Assembly: GCA_020832185.1 (NCBI GenBank)
Contig: JAFIFE010000028.1
Coordinates: 62,001-126,000, forward strand
DNA length: 64,000 bases
Direction: 5' to 3'
Origin: Alkalibacterium sp.
Lineage (GTDB): Bacteria; Bacillota; Bacilli; Lactobacillales; Carnobacteriaceae_A
Below, piece after piece: positions 54,829 through 63,776 of this stretch (within the stretch, counting starts at the first letter, position 1; every line of letters starts with the position of its first letter). Made by a program: the position numbers and the translations under genes. The notes beneath the pieces were generated by a model. The model worked only from the letters and a program-made list of their open reading frames with translations, was not told the DNA's origin and ran no database searches.

Positions 54829-55125
54829 ATGGATCTGTCTACTAATTTGATCAGCGAAGTGACTGATTTGTTTAAAGCGCTAAGTGAACCTAATCGCTTA
54901 AATATCATCAATAAACTCTATGATTCTGAATGGAGTGTGTCAGATTTAGCCAGACAGCTGGAGATGGAACAGTCTTCGTTGTCGCATCAGTTAAAAATTC
55001 TAAAAAATGCCCGGTTAGTGAAAGTAAAAAAAGAAGGAAAAAAAAGATTGTATTCGTTAGCAGATGATCACATCTATGTATTAATAGAACAAGTCATATC
55101 TCATGCAAAAGAGAAGAGGAATTAA
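54829..55125 (+). CDS. ArsR/SmtB-family metal-responsive repressor, zinc-type
   Basis: This 98-residue winged-helix repressor has the recognition helix region SVSDLARQLEMEQSSLSHQL. The alpha-5 zinc site of SmtB (Asp-x-His...His-x-x-Glu) is fully present as Asp79, His81, His92 and Glu95, and there is no cysteine-rich arsenic or cadmium site. It should release DNA on binding Zn2+ (or Co2+). ATG 54829 follows AAGGAGG; the upstream in-frame ATG lies in the operator. It is 1 bp from the CDF transporter gene, so it very likely represses itself and the exporter. Confidence 0.93.
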   Translation: MDLSTNLISEVTDLFKALSEPNRLNIINKLYDSEWSVSDLARQLEMEQSSLSHQLKILKNARLVKVKKEGKKRLYSLADDHIYVLIEQVISHAKEKRN

Positions 55126-55126
55126 T

Positions 55127-56248
55127 ATGTCTGAGTATTTAATTAAAGGACTCCACTGCAGTAACTGTTCAAGTGATCTGGAAAGAAAATTGAATGCCGC
55201 ACACTCAGGGGGGGATATTTCGATCGATTATGACCATCAGCTGTTAAGGATCGGCGAAGCGCTGCCTGATTTGTCGGCTATTCAAAAGGTTTTAGAATTC
55301 GAAAAAATCACTTTAGTCGATGTTCCTGAGACGATAGAGAATCAGAAAAAGGCCGCTCACACCCACCATCATGGAATGGAGGCGTTGGTCCAGAAGGAAA
55401 CCACTAAAAAAATTGCGATTGTATTTTACCTCAATCTGATATTTTCAGTCCTGGAATTCTTTTTCGGTTTCATGTTTAATAGTTTGGCAATAATCAGTGA
55501 TGCAGTGCATGACTTGGGAGATGCGATGTCTGTTGGTGCAGCGGGGTATTTTCAGAAGCTCTCATCAAAAGAAGCAAATGATCAGTACAGTTTTGGACAC
55601 CAGCGATTCTCCCTGCTGGGAGCAATAGTGACGGCTGTTGTATTGCTTGGGGGATCGCTGATCGTTATTTTTCATTCGATACCCAGAGTGCTCTCTCCTC
55701 AACCTGTCAATTATCAGGGCATGTTCTGGCTGGCGGTCTTCGCTATCGCAGCTAATGGATTTTCAGCCTGGTTGATGAGTAGAGGGGGTTCGCATAACGA
55801 GTCGCTTATCAATCTGCACATGATGGAGGATGTGCTGGGGTGGGTGGGTGTACTCATAGTCAGTATTCTTTTGCATTTCACGGACTGGTATTTTCTGGAT
55901 CCCTTATTGTCCATTGGAGTAGCACTGTTCATACTAATCAAGACTTGGCCGCTTTTTAAGGAAACCGTACAGATTTTTCTTGAAGCTACTCCAAAATCGG
56001 TTTCTAAAAGTGCAATTGAAGCAGCCTTGCTGGACTATGATGAAATCACGAACTGCTCTCATCTTCATATATGGTCTATCGATGGACATGAACATGCGTT
56101 AACGGTTACGTTAAGTACAAGCGAATCCGATAGTGTTACACTTGAGACACTCAAAGCATCTGTGCGGAAAGATTTCATACAGCATAATATCACACACAGT
56201 ACGATAGAATTTGTTTACGATCCGGCAAGCCTACTGAAAAAGAATTGA
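55127..56248 (+). CDS. Cation diffusion facilitator (zinc exporter) with N-terminal HMA domain
   Basis: This 373-residue protein is a fusion. Residues 1-65 form a heavy-metal-associated fold with GLHCSNCSSDL (Cys11, Cys14). A His-rich linker (HTHHHG, 79-83) leads to a six-span CDF transporter. The transport-site residues are His128/Asp132 in TM2 (SDAVHDLGDA) and His231/Asp235 in TM5 (HMMEDVLG), the 2-His/2-Asp set of zinc-type CDFs. A C-terminal cytoplasmic domain follows. I chose ATG 55127 (AGAGGA site). With the SmtB-like regulator it forms a Zn2+ efflux operon. The HMA fusion is uncommon for CDF proteins. Confidence 0.92.
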   Translation: MSEYLIKGLHCSNCSSDLERKLNAAHSGGDISIDYDHQLLRIGEALPDLSAIQKVLEFEKITLVDVPETIENQKKAAHTHHHGMEALVQKETTKKIAIVFYLNLIFSVLEFFFGFMFNSLAIISDAVHDLGDAMSVGAAGYFQKLSSKEANDQYSFGHQRFSLLGAIVTAVVLLGGSLIVIFHSIPRVLSPQPVNYQGMFWLAVFAIAANGFSAWLMSRGGSHNESLINLHMMEDVLGWVGVLIVSILLHFTDWYFLDPLLSIGVALFILIKTWPLFKETVQIFLEATPKSVSKSAIEAALLDYDEITNCSHLHIWSIDGHEHALTVTLSTSESDSVTLETLKASVRKDFIQHNITHSTIEFVYDPASLLKKN

Positions 56249-56307
56249 AAACAGACTGGAAAGTTGTTAGTATAAAGTAACTTTAAACAAAAATAGGGGG
56301 AAATAAT

Positions 56308-56973
56308 ATGGGGATGCATGAATATTTTAAAAGTTTGAGTGATTTGGAAAAGATTTATCGATGTCCGGGTAAATTTAAGTATGAAGAACACTCAGTTGCT
56401 GCTCATTCATTCAAAGTGACTAAAATTGCTCAGTTTTTAGGAACAGTTGAAGAACGTCACGGGAATGAAATCAACTGGAAGTCATTATATGAAAAAGCGT
56501 TAAATCACGATTACGCAGAAATCTTTATTGGGGACATTAAAACACCTGTAAAATATGCGGACCCGGATTTAAGAGACCGCCTGGCCACTGTCGAAGAGTC
56601 GATGACTCATCATTTTATTGATCAGGAAATACCAGAAGAGTATCAGGCTATTTACCGTGAACGACTAAAAGAAGGGAAAGACGATTCAATTGAAGGAAAG
56701 ATTTTATCAGTAGCTGATAAACTGGATCTTCTCTATGAATCGTTTGGAGAAATCCAGAAAGGAAACCCTGAAAATCTGTTTTCAGATATTTATCGGGAAT
56801 CTTTGGATACTATATTAGAATTCAAAGAAATGCAGTCAGTACAGTACATTTTAACTGAAGTGCTGCCTGATTTACTCAGTGGTGAATTTACCAATCAAAC
56901 GCAGCTTGAAAAGATTTCTGAGAGAATTCTGAAGAATCACAAAATAGAACAAACATTCGCTTTAGAAGATTGA
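56308..56973 (+). CDS. HD-domain hydrolase, YfbR/5'-deoxynucleotidase-like
   Basis: This 221-residue HD protein has EEHSVAAHS (His28, His33), the HD pair His67/Asp68 in NHDYAE with Glu71, and GDIKTPVKY (Asp76). A second-shell Asp lies in SVADKLDLL. The pattern is that of YfbR-like 5'-deoxynucleotidases, which dephosphorylate dNMPs in a metal-dependent way. AGGGGGA precedes the ATG. It sits between the zinc operon and uvrA without clear operon links. A different phosphohydrolase substrate is possible. Confidence 0.87.
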   Translation: MGMHEYFKSLSDLEKIYRCPGKFKYEEHSVAAHSFKVTKIAQFLGTVEERHGNEINWKSLYEKALNHDYAEIFIGDIKTPVKYADPDLRDRLATVEESMTHHFIDQEIPEEYQAIYRERLKEGKDDSIEGKILSVADKLDLLYESFGEIQKGNPENLFSDIYRESLDTILEFKEMQSVQYILTEVLPDLLSGEFTNQTQLEKISERILKNHKIEQTFALED

Positions 56974-56976
56974 GTA

Positions 56977-56985
56977 TGATATAAT
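56977..56985 (+). promoter_or_regulatory. Extended -10 promoter just before a terminator, upstream of uvrA
   Basis: TGATATAAT is a perfect extended -10. Its expected start (near 56992) is only a few bases before the terminator at 56999-57029, so it would give a tiny RNA or an attenuated uvrA transcript. Confidence 0.5.
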
Positions 56986-56998
56986 TATATAACGTAAA

Positions 56999-57029
56999 GA
57001 AGGGAAGAGGAGGCCTCTTTCCTTTTTAT
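56999..57029 (+). terminator. Terminator after HD-domain gene / in uvrA leader
   Basis: GGGAAGAGG pairs with CCTCTTTCC (one G-T) around AGG, then TTTTT. Confidence 0.85.
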
Positions 57030-57137
57030 TTACCCAAAGCCATAAAGTCAAATAGTCGAATAATACAGTAAAAAAACGTACAATAAACATAACAGATAAG
57101 AGGATTATAGACATATAAATAAAGGTAGGCAAACAGA

Positions 57138-59990
57138 ATGGCAAATGACAAAATTGAAGTAAGAGGCGCTAGATCTCATAATTTAAAGAATATTGATGTA
57201 ACGATCCCACGCGATAAGCTGGTTGTCATGACCGGCTTGTCAGGGTCGGGGAAAAGTTCACTGGCATTTGACACGTTATATGCTGAAGGCCAGCGTCGAT
57301 ACGTTGAATCTCTATCGGCCTATGCCAGACAATTTTTAGGGCAAATGGATAAGCCGGATGTCGATAGTATTGAAGGGTTGAGTCCCGCAATTTCCATCGA
57401 TCAGAAAACAACCAGCAACAATCCCAGATCTACTGTAGGAACAGCTACCGAAATCAATGATTACCTTAGACTGATGTATGCTCGGATAGGAAAGCCGATT
57501 TGTCCAAACGACGGAACAGAAATCTCGAGTCAGTCAATTGAACAGATGGTCGATCGTATTTTAGAGTACCCTGAAGGAACTCGTATTCAAATTTTGGCTC
57601 CGATTATCAAAGAGAAAAAAGGACAGCATAGAAAAACGCTGGATAAAATCAAGAGTGAAGGCTACGTCAGACTGCGAGTAGACAATGAAGTCATGGATAT
57701 CGGCGACGATATTGAACTGGAAAAAACAAAAAATCATTCGATAGAAGTCATCGTTGACCGTGTAGTCATCAAAGAGGGCATCCGTTCGCGTTTGTTTGAT
57801 TCACTTGAAGCAGCACTGACCTTAGCAGACGGCTATGTGATAGCCGATATAATAGGGCAGGAAGAAGTCTTATTTAGTGAACATTATGCTTGTCCAGTAT
57901 GCGGGTTTACATTGCCGCCTTTAGAACCTAGATTATTTTCGTTTAACGCCCCATTTGGAGCCTGTTCGGAATGTGATGGATTAGGAACCAAATTAGAAGT
58001 GGATGTTGACCTTGTTATTCCTGATCCAAGTTTATCTATCGACGAAGGCGCTATTTTGCCATGGAAACCGATCAGCTCAAACTATTACCCGCAGATGCTG
58101 TCACAGGCGTGTGACACATTTGATATCGACACAACGATCCCGTTCAATGAACTGCCGAAGAAAAAACAGAACATCATATTAAATGGGTCGAAAACCAAGA
58201 AATTCCATTTCCACTACAAGAATGATTTTGGAAGTGTCAGGGATACTATGATCCCATTTGAGGGAGTCATCAATAACATCTCCAGACGTTACCATGAAAC
58301 GAGCAGTGATTTTACACGTAACCAAATGCTGCAGTATATGACCGAACTGGAATGCCATGTTTGTCACGGAAAACGCTTGAGCGATGAAGCACTGTCAGTG
58401 AAAGTAGAAGGGGAGGATATTGGAGATATCAGCAGTTATTCCATTGAAAAAGCGTATGATTTTTTCAATTCTCTTTCTCTCTCTGAAACAGATAGAACCA
58501 TTGCTGCACCTATTAGAAAAGAAATTAAAGACCGTCTGACGTTTCTTCGAAATGTTGGGTTAGATTATCTGACACTTAACCGAAAAGCTGGAACGCTGTC
58601 TGGAGGAGAAGCACAGAGGATAAGACTGGCCACTCAGATTGGGTCAAATCTGTCAGGTGTGCTGTACATTCTGGATGAACCATCGATCGGTCTTCACCAG
58701 AGAGACAACAACCGTCTGATAGACTCGTTGAAGAAAATGAGAGATCTTGGAAATACCCTTATTGTGGTTGAACACGATGAGGATACTATGCGGGCTGCCG
58801 ATTATGTTATTGATATAGGTCCCGGAGCAGGTGAAAGAGGGGGCGAAGTAGTCGCCACTGGATCACCTGAAGACATTGAGAATCATCCAACCTCAATAAC
58901 GGGTGCGTATTTATCCGGTAAAAAAGGCATTCCAATTCCAGAAAGCCGTAGACACGAGGATCTGGGAAGCATTGAAGTAAAAGGGGCTGCGGAGAACAAT
59001 CTGAAAAATCTGGATGTATCTTTTCCGCTCGGGCGCTTTATCTCAGTCACAGGTGTCTCTGGTTCTGGAAAAAGTACGTTGATAAATGAAATATTAAAAA
59101 AAGCACTGGCGCGTGAAGTCGGCCGTTCCAAAGCCAGACCAGGAAAATTCAAGTCGATCAAAGGCCATGAACAACTTGAAAAAGTCATTGATATCGATCA
59201 GAGTCCAATCGGCCGGACACCGAGAAGTAACCCGGCTACGTATACGAGTGTATTTGACGATATTAGAGATTTGTTTGCAAGGACAAATGAAGCGAAAATG
59301 CGTGGCTATAAAAAAGGCCGCTTCAGTTTCAATGTAAAAGGGGGACGCTGTGAAGCGTGTAGAGGCGATGGTATTTTAAAAATCGAAATGCATTTCCTTC
59401 CGGATGTGTATGTGCCTTGTGAAGTGTGTAAAGGAACGCGTTATAATTCTGAAACACTGGAAATCAAATATAAAGGCAAAAACATTTCAGAAGTGTTAGG
59501 CATGACGATCGAAGAAGCCGTCGATTTCTTTTCTAATATCCCTAAAATCGAACGTAAACTTCAAACAATCATTGATGTGGGATTAGGCTATGTGAGGTTA
59601 GGCCAGCCGGCAACGACATTGTCAGGTGGAGAAGCTCAGCGGATGAAGCTGGCAAGTGAGCTTCACAAACGTCAGAATGGACATAATTTTTATATTCTTG
59701 ATGAACCGACCACTGGGCTGCATGCTGATGATATCGCTCGTTTACTGGTTGTGCTGGACCGTTTAGTTGATGCAGGGAATACAGTCCTTGTTATCGAACA
59801 CAATCTTGATGTGATCAAAGTCGCGGATTACATCATCGATCTTGGACCTGAAGGGGGTCAAGGCGGGGGAACACTCATTGCCACGGGGACACCAGAAGAA
59901 ATAGCGGAGTGCGAGGACAGTTACACTGGCTACTATTTGAAGCCAATCCTTAACAAGTCAAAAAAATTGAAACAGAAAAATCAGTCGTAA
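57138..59990 (+). CDS. uvrA: Excinuclease ABC subunit A
   Basis: This 950-residue UvrA recognises bulky DNA lesions and loads UvrB. It has two ABC modules: Walker [10 protein letters not shown] (33-41) and [13 protein letters not shown] in the second half, with two LSGGEAQR signatures. There are two zinc modules, CPVCGF..CSEC and CEACRG..CEVC. GTAGG lies upstream of the ATG. In Bacillus uvrB precedes uvrA at this locus after minJ; here uvrB is absent and an ArsR/CDF/HD block occupies the interval. No convincing LexA box was found. Confidence 0.97.
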   Translation: MANDKIEVRGARSHNLKNIDVTIPRDKLVVMTGLSGSGKSSLAFDTLYAEGQRRYVESLSAYARQFLGQMDKPDVDSIEGLSPAISIDQKTTSNNPRSTVGTATEINDYLRLMYARIGKPICPNDGTEISSQSIEQMVDRILEYPEGTRIQILAPIIKEKKGQHRKTLDKIKSEGYVRLRVDNEVMDIGDDIELEKTKNHSIEVIVDRVVIKEGIRSRLFDSLEAALTLADGYVIADIIGQEEVLFSEHYACPVCGFTLPPLEPRLFSFNAPFGACSECDGLGTKLEVDVDLVIPDPSLSIDEGAILPWKPISSNYYPQMLSQACDTFDIDTTIPFNELPKKKQNIILNGSKTKKFHFHYKNDFGSVRDTMIPFEGVINNISRRYHETSSDFTRNQMLQYMTELECHVCHGKRLSDEALSVKVEGEDIGDISSYSIEKAYDFFNSLSLSETDRTIAAPIRKEIKDRLTFLRNVGLDYLTLNRKAGTLSGGEAQRIRLATQIGSNLSGVLYILDEPSIGLHQRDNNRLIDSLKKMRDLGNTLIVVEHDEDTMRAADYVIDIGPGAGERGGEVVATGSPEDIENHPTSITGAYLSGKKGIPIPESRRHEDLGSIEVKGAAENNLKNLDVSFPLGRFISVTGVSGSGKSTLINEILKKALAREVGRSKARPGKFKSIKGHEQLEKVIDIDQSPIGRTPRSNPATYTSVFDDIRDLFARTNEAKMRGYKKGRFSFNVKGGRCEACRGDGILKIEMHFLPDVYVPCEVCKGTRYNSETLEIKYKGKNISEVLGMTIEEAVDFFSNIPKIERKLQTIIDVGLGYVRLGQPATTLSGGEAQRMKLASELHKRQNGHNFYILDEPTTGLHADDIARLLVVLDRLVDAGNTVLVIEHNLDVIKVADYIIDLGPEGGQGGGTLIATGTPEEIAECEDSYTGYYLKPILNKSKKLKQKNQS

Positions 59991-60095
59991 GACCTATGAC
60001 AACAGAAGGCTCTTCATTCATAATATAAGATAGATACCAAGATAGTAGTCAGATACCGAACTTAGACGATGCAAACTAAATAGGAGGGTATAATA

Positions 60096-61790
60096 ATGAA
60101 TGAAAGAGAACGTATATTAGAACTAATGAAAAAGGGCATTATCTCAACTGAAGAAGGCCTTGATTTATTAGAGTCGATCGCGAATAAAGAAGACTTGAAG
60201 CAGGAAGATGCTGTGTTTACCTCTGATGATAGTGATGTTGAAAAAGAGACAGAAACTAAGCAGGATGAGGACGATAACCAGAAGCAGGCAGAAGAAGACT
60301 TGGAACAGCTCGTTTCTGAAATCAATCAGTATTCTGTCGAATTAGATACCATCAATGTGAAATTATCGGAAAACAGAAAAGCCTTGGAGCTTAAAAAAGA
60401 AACAGCAGCCAGACTGGAAACATCTGGAAAAGAATCTATTCAAGAAGAAAAAAATAGAATCATCGAGAAAATAAAAATGATTCAAAAAGAGCTTGAATTA
60501 ATCAAACAGCTTGATGAAGTGGATACCACAGATGAAATTATTACGTTAAGAAATGAAATCAATGAGCTTGATAAAGAACTGACAAATGTTGAAAATCTTG
60601 AATCCGTTAAAGATGATGGCGATGATGAGCAGCTTAAAAAAGAGATCAGAGATCTGGAAGAAACGGTCAATGATCTGAGTGCTCAAAAAGCTGATTTGAT
60701 GAAAAAACTGAATAAATCAAAAATGAAGCAATGGACCTTGAAAGCTAAGCAGGCAACGTCTCAGTTCGAGATTCCGGAAGACTGGGAGAAAAAAGCAAGC
60801 GAAGAATTCTCAAAAGCTGGAGAAAAACTGGATGCTGCCAGTAAAGAATGGTCCAAACTATTCAAGAGCAAAGTAGATAAAGCATCTAAAAGCGACCTGT
60901 CCGAAACGGTACGCTCTAATATTGAGAATGCCATGAGTCATTTCGACTGGAAAGATATCAATCTAAAAGTACCGGCGCTGAGCTCGAGAGATTTTTCAAA
61001 AGAATGGCAATATGATCATACCACAGCAACTATTCTAGACTTTAAATTAGCAAACGGGAAAGTTGTTCTAAAACCGGGATCAGACGAGACGGTTTCGTTT
61101 AAGGCAAAAGGGAAATTATATGGTAAAATGGATGAAGAAACACCAGAAGAGTCATTTGATGCACGAAGTACAGTGACAATCGATGAAGATAAATTGGTAT
61201 GCCATGTTCCTAACAAACGTGTGTATGTCGATCTTGAAGTCACGCTTCCTAAACGGACATATGACTATATTTCAATAACGATGTTAAATGGGAAATTGTC
61301 TGTAGAGAACCTTGATGCTAAAGACGTGTTTGCCAAGTCAACTAATGGGTCACTCTCATTTGATCGCTTGAATGCTACTATGCTTGAAGTGAAAGGGTCA
61401 AACGGAACCATCACCATTAAAGACTCTGATTTGAAAGACGTGTTAGCAGGATCAGTGAATGGGTCCATCCTGTTTAAAGGAAAAACTGAAAGTGCAGACT
61501 TTACGACAACAAACGGTGAAATCAAAGTGACATTAACTGATAAAAAAGTCGTTAGACTAAATGCGACCACTGTTAACGGCAGCGTTAAATTAGCTTTGCC
61601 TAAAGGCAGAGCGATAGAAGGCAAAGCAAAAACAACCTTTGGTAAAGTGAAAAGCCGATTATCAGATACTGAACCGATCGATAAAGTCGAACACACGATG
61701 TATATCAAACGAGTCACAGGTGACACACCACTGGATTTCTTCGCTGGATCTACAACTGGAAATATTTTAATTAAAGATACTGATCAATAA
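60096..61790 (+). CDS. liaX: LiaX-like surface protein (SHOCT-like N-terminus, coiled coil, DUF4097 beta domain)
   Basis: This 564-residue protein has a short SHOCT-like helical start (ILELMKKGIISTEEGLDLLE). A long Glu/Lys-rich coiled coil follows (about 60-225), then an amphipathic stretch and a C-terminal beta-helix-like DUF4097 region (about 290-560) with repeated NG-turns (STNGSLSF, GSNGTITI, SVNGSILF, TTNGEIKV, TVNGSVKL). This is the plan of enterococcal LiaX, a sentinel that reacts to daptomycin and antimicrobial peptides through its C-terminus. There is no signal peptide, as in LiaX. Genes of LiaY and LiaZ type follow at 25 and 3 bp, confirming the operon. liaFSR is not in the window. 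Confidence 0.88.
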   Translation: MNERERILELMKKGIISTEEGLDLLESIANKEDLKQEDAVFTSDDSDVEKETETKQDEDDNQKQAEEDLEQLVSEINQYSVELDTINVKLSENRKALELKKETAARLETSGKESIQEEKNRIIEKIKMIQKELELIKQLDEVDTTDEIITLRNEINELDKELTNVENLESVKDDGDDEQLKKEIRDLEETVNDLSAQKADLMKKLNKSKMKQWTLKAKQATSQFEIPEDWEKKASEEFSKAGEKLDAASKEWSKLFKSKVDKASKSDLSETVRSNIENAMSHFDWKDINLKVPALSSRDFSKEWQYDHTTATILDFKLANGKVVLKPGSDETVSFKAKGKLYGKMDEETPEESFDARSTVTIDEDKLVCHVPNKRVYVDLEVTLPKRTYDYISITMLNGKLSVENLDAKDVFAKSTNGSLSFDRLNATMLEVKGSNGTITIKDSDLKDVLAGSVNGSILFKGKTESADFTTTNGEIKVTLTDKKVVRLNATTVNGSVKLALPKGRAIEGKAKTTFGKVKSRLSDTEPIDKVEHTMYIKRVTGDTPLDFFAGSTTGNILIKDTDQ

Positions 61791-61815
61791 TTATAAGTGA
61801 AAAGAGGGGTGCAAA

Positions 61816-62118
61816 ATGAAAAAGTTAGCTAAATCAAAAGATAATGCGGTTATTTTTGGAGTACTTGGTGGATTAGGTGATTATTTTGGAATCGACCCTG
61901 TCTTGCTGCGAGTTATAGTTGTTGTGGCTACATTTATTGGGGTAGGCTCAACTGTTCCTATTTACTTGCTCCTGGCATTGGTCATGCCTGAGAGTAATGA
62001 AACAGAAAGTAAACCGTCTTCTCAAGCTAAAAAATCGTCTCCGTTTGGGAATCTATCTGATAAACCTAAACGAAAAGAGGCAGAAAAAGTCGAAGACGAG
62101 GACTGGAGTGATTTTTAA
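61816..62118 (+). CDS. liaY: PspC-domain membrane protein, LiaY-like
   Basis: This 100-residue protein has a PspC domain (MKKLAKSKDNAVIFGVLGGL, then FGIDPVLLRVIVVVATF), one long hydrophobic segment and a charged C-terminal tail rich in Lys and Glu. PspC proteins act in envelope-stress responses. In enterococci LiaY interacts with LiaX and with cardiolipin synthase. AGAGGGGTG precedes the ATG. Confidence 0.9.
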   Translation: MKKLAKSKDNAVIFGVLGGLGDYFGIDPVLLRVIVVVATFIGVGSTVPIYLLLALVMPESNETESKPSSQAKKSSPFGNLSDKPKRKEAEKVEDEDWSDF

Positions 62119-62121
62119 TTT

Positions 62122-62451
62122 ATGAAATGGTGGCAAAGGATACTAGCTAATACCATTATCTTTCTGGCGCTGGCAGGTTTTCTTGGAGGCTTTTACATCG
62201 ATTCGTGGGCAACTGCTCTAGTTGCAGCGGTGGTATTTGGGATACTGAATGTCATTGTTAAACCAATATTAGTCGTTTTGTCCTTACCGATTACGATGAT
62301 GACATTGGGCCTCTTTTACTTCATCATAAATGGATTGATGTTGTGGCTGACAGCCGTACTAGTAAGTGGATTTGGTTTTAGTTCATTCGGGATGGCACTG
62401 ATTGTAGCGCTTATCGTATCAGCGCTCAATGCCTACTTTAATAACGCATAA
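62122..62451 (+). CDS. liaZ: Phage holin family 4-type small membrane protein, LiaZ-like
   Basis: This 109-residue protein has four hydrophobic segments (FLGGFYIDSWATALVAAVVF, NVIVKPILVVLSLPITMMTL, and two more). It belongs to the Pfam phage_holin_4 group, which in this operon context is a cellular protein and not phage lysis machinery. It starts 3 bp after liaY and ends the liaXYZ operon. Confidence 0.88.
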   Translation: MKWWQRILANTIIFLALAGFLGGFYIDSWATALVAAVVFGILNVIVKPILVVLSLPITMMTLGLFYFIINGLMLWLTAVLVSGFGFSSFGMALIVALIVSALNAYFNNA

Positions 62452-62486
62452 GGATTAAAAAGAGGCTGTAATAAACGCCTCTACTT

Positions 62487-62547
62487 AAAAGCACGCTTCC
62501 TGTTGACTGGTTAATGACCTGTCATAGAGGGACGCGTGCTTTTTTTA
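62487..62547 (+). terminator. Terminator after liaXYZ
   Basis: AAAGCACGC pairs with GCGTGCTTT around a long loop with inner pairing, then T7. The remaining 62548-62790 stretch holds no gene that I can recognise. Confidence 0.85.
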
Positions 62548-62794
62548 TTCCATTTTACATGGAGCTATCTTGCCTAGTCAGTTAGTGCCCGGTCTTTTTT
62601 GATGGATGGAACTTTAGGCGTCATACAGAAGGATGTTTACTATGAGCCGAGATCATTACTCATTGGCTTGTTAACTTGGACAAAATGAATCCTGCAAGCA
62701 GCTTAAAACGTCATCTTAAAGTGAGCGGGCGCATCCTAATCAGTATTGGCCGGTAAAACGCTGTAGAAAAATTAAACAGACTGACAAAGCACAA

Positions 62795-62852
62795 AAAAGC
62801 ACGCCTCCTTCCTTGACAGATGAATCACCTGTTAAAGGAAAGTACGTGCTTC
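62795..62852 (-). terminator. Terminator after ABC-2 exporter operon
   Basis: AGCACG pairs with CGTGCT, with inner TCCTT/AAGGA and ACAG/CTGT helices. On the minus strand a U run follows (plus AAAAAA on the left). Its sequence resembles the liaXYZ terminator 300 bp away. Confidence 0.8.
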
Positions 62853-62924
62853 TGTTAGTTTTAGTCTGTTTAAATTATGCAATAAACGGTCATACGGAAA
62901 GTGATTTTGTCCTAAAGACTTTAA

Positions 62925-63752
62925 TTAATTCTTGTTTTTGTATAAATACATAGTTAATGGACCGAAAATACTTAATAATATACCCGAAGCACCTATAGTC
63001 CACATGATTTCGGTTCCCACAGCGTATCCGTGCATAAGGCCCCTTACAGAATCAACCAGCATTGAAATAGGATTGATGGTAACAAACCATTCCAGTATAC
63101 CGGGCATAGTTTCGGGATCAACAAATGCACTGCTTAAGAATGTCAGAGGAAAGATGATCATCATGGCTGTAGCCATTAATGCATTTTCAGACTCCAGGAT
63201 TAAAGCCAGTACGGTCCATACCCACGAAAGACTGAACGCGAAAAGGAGAAGCAGCGCTACGGCTAAAAGCACACCTAATGCATTTCCCTCAGGGCGGAAC
63301 CCCATAAGCATGGCTACCCCGATCATGATAATGCAGGCAATGCTGTACCTTAAGGTATCAAATGTCATTGCACCGACAAGGGAAGATGGGGACCATATGG
63401 GCAGGGTGCGCTGGCGATCAAAGAATCCTTTCTGTAGATCCTTGTTCAAATCAAGCCCCGTATACATCGTTATTTGAACAACGGTCTGTACTAAAATACC
63501 GGGCAGGATATATTGAAGATAGTCTTGTACCGAACCTGCGATTGCACCTCCGAACAAGTAAGTGAACATGAGTAAGAAGAGGATTGGCATAGCTGTAATA
63601 TCCATCAATGCCATAGGCGTATGCTTTGTCTTCAACAGCGAGCGCATCGCAAATGTGCTGACCGAAGTGAACGCATTTGGTGGAGATGGCCGGTGAGTCG
63701 ATATAATAGCTTTTTCCAGATCTTCTAGTTTATTATTTTGAGTACTTTCCAT
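62925..63752 (-). CDS. ABC-2 type transporter permease (DrrB-like)
   Basis: This 275-residue permease has six hydrophobic segments. Family blocks include PILFLLMFTYLFGGAI, DYLQYILPGILVQTV, the FPLTFLSSAFVDPETMPG loop and INPISMLVDSVRGLMHG. It matches DrrB-type drug or lipid exporters. AAGGAGG precedes the ATG. The ATPase gene lies immediately upstream in the operon (24 bp). The substrate is unknown. Confidence 0.92.
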   Translation of the reverse strand: MESTQNNKLEDLEKAIISTHRPSPPNAFTSVSTFAMRSLLKTKHTPMALMDITAMPILFLLMFTYLFGGAIAGSVQDYLQYILPGILVQTVVQITMYTGLDLNKDLQKGFFDRQRTLPIWSPSSLVGAMTFDTLRYSIACIIMIGVAMLMGFRPEGNALGVLLAVALLLLFAFSLSWVWTVLALILESENALMATAMMIIFPLTFLSSAFVDPETMPGILEWFVTINPISMLVDSVRGLMHGYAVGTEIMWTIGASGILLSIFGPLTMYLYKNKN

Positions 63753-63776
63753 AATGTATATCCTCCTTATAAAAAA

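Noticed and set aside
57030-57137. LexA (SOS) box before uvrA
   Set aside because: No CGAACn4GTTCG-like dyad could be found in the leader.
62122-62451. Phage lysis gene (holin family 4)
   Set aside because: It is in a liaXYZ operon with no phage genes; the family name is historical.
62932-63477. 181-residue plus-strand frame opposite the ABC-2 permease
   Set aside because: It is a shadow of the permease; the composition is implausible.
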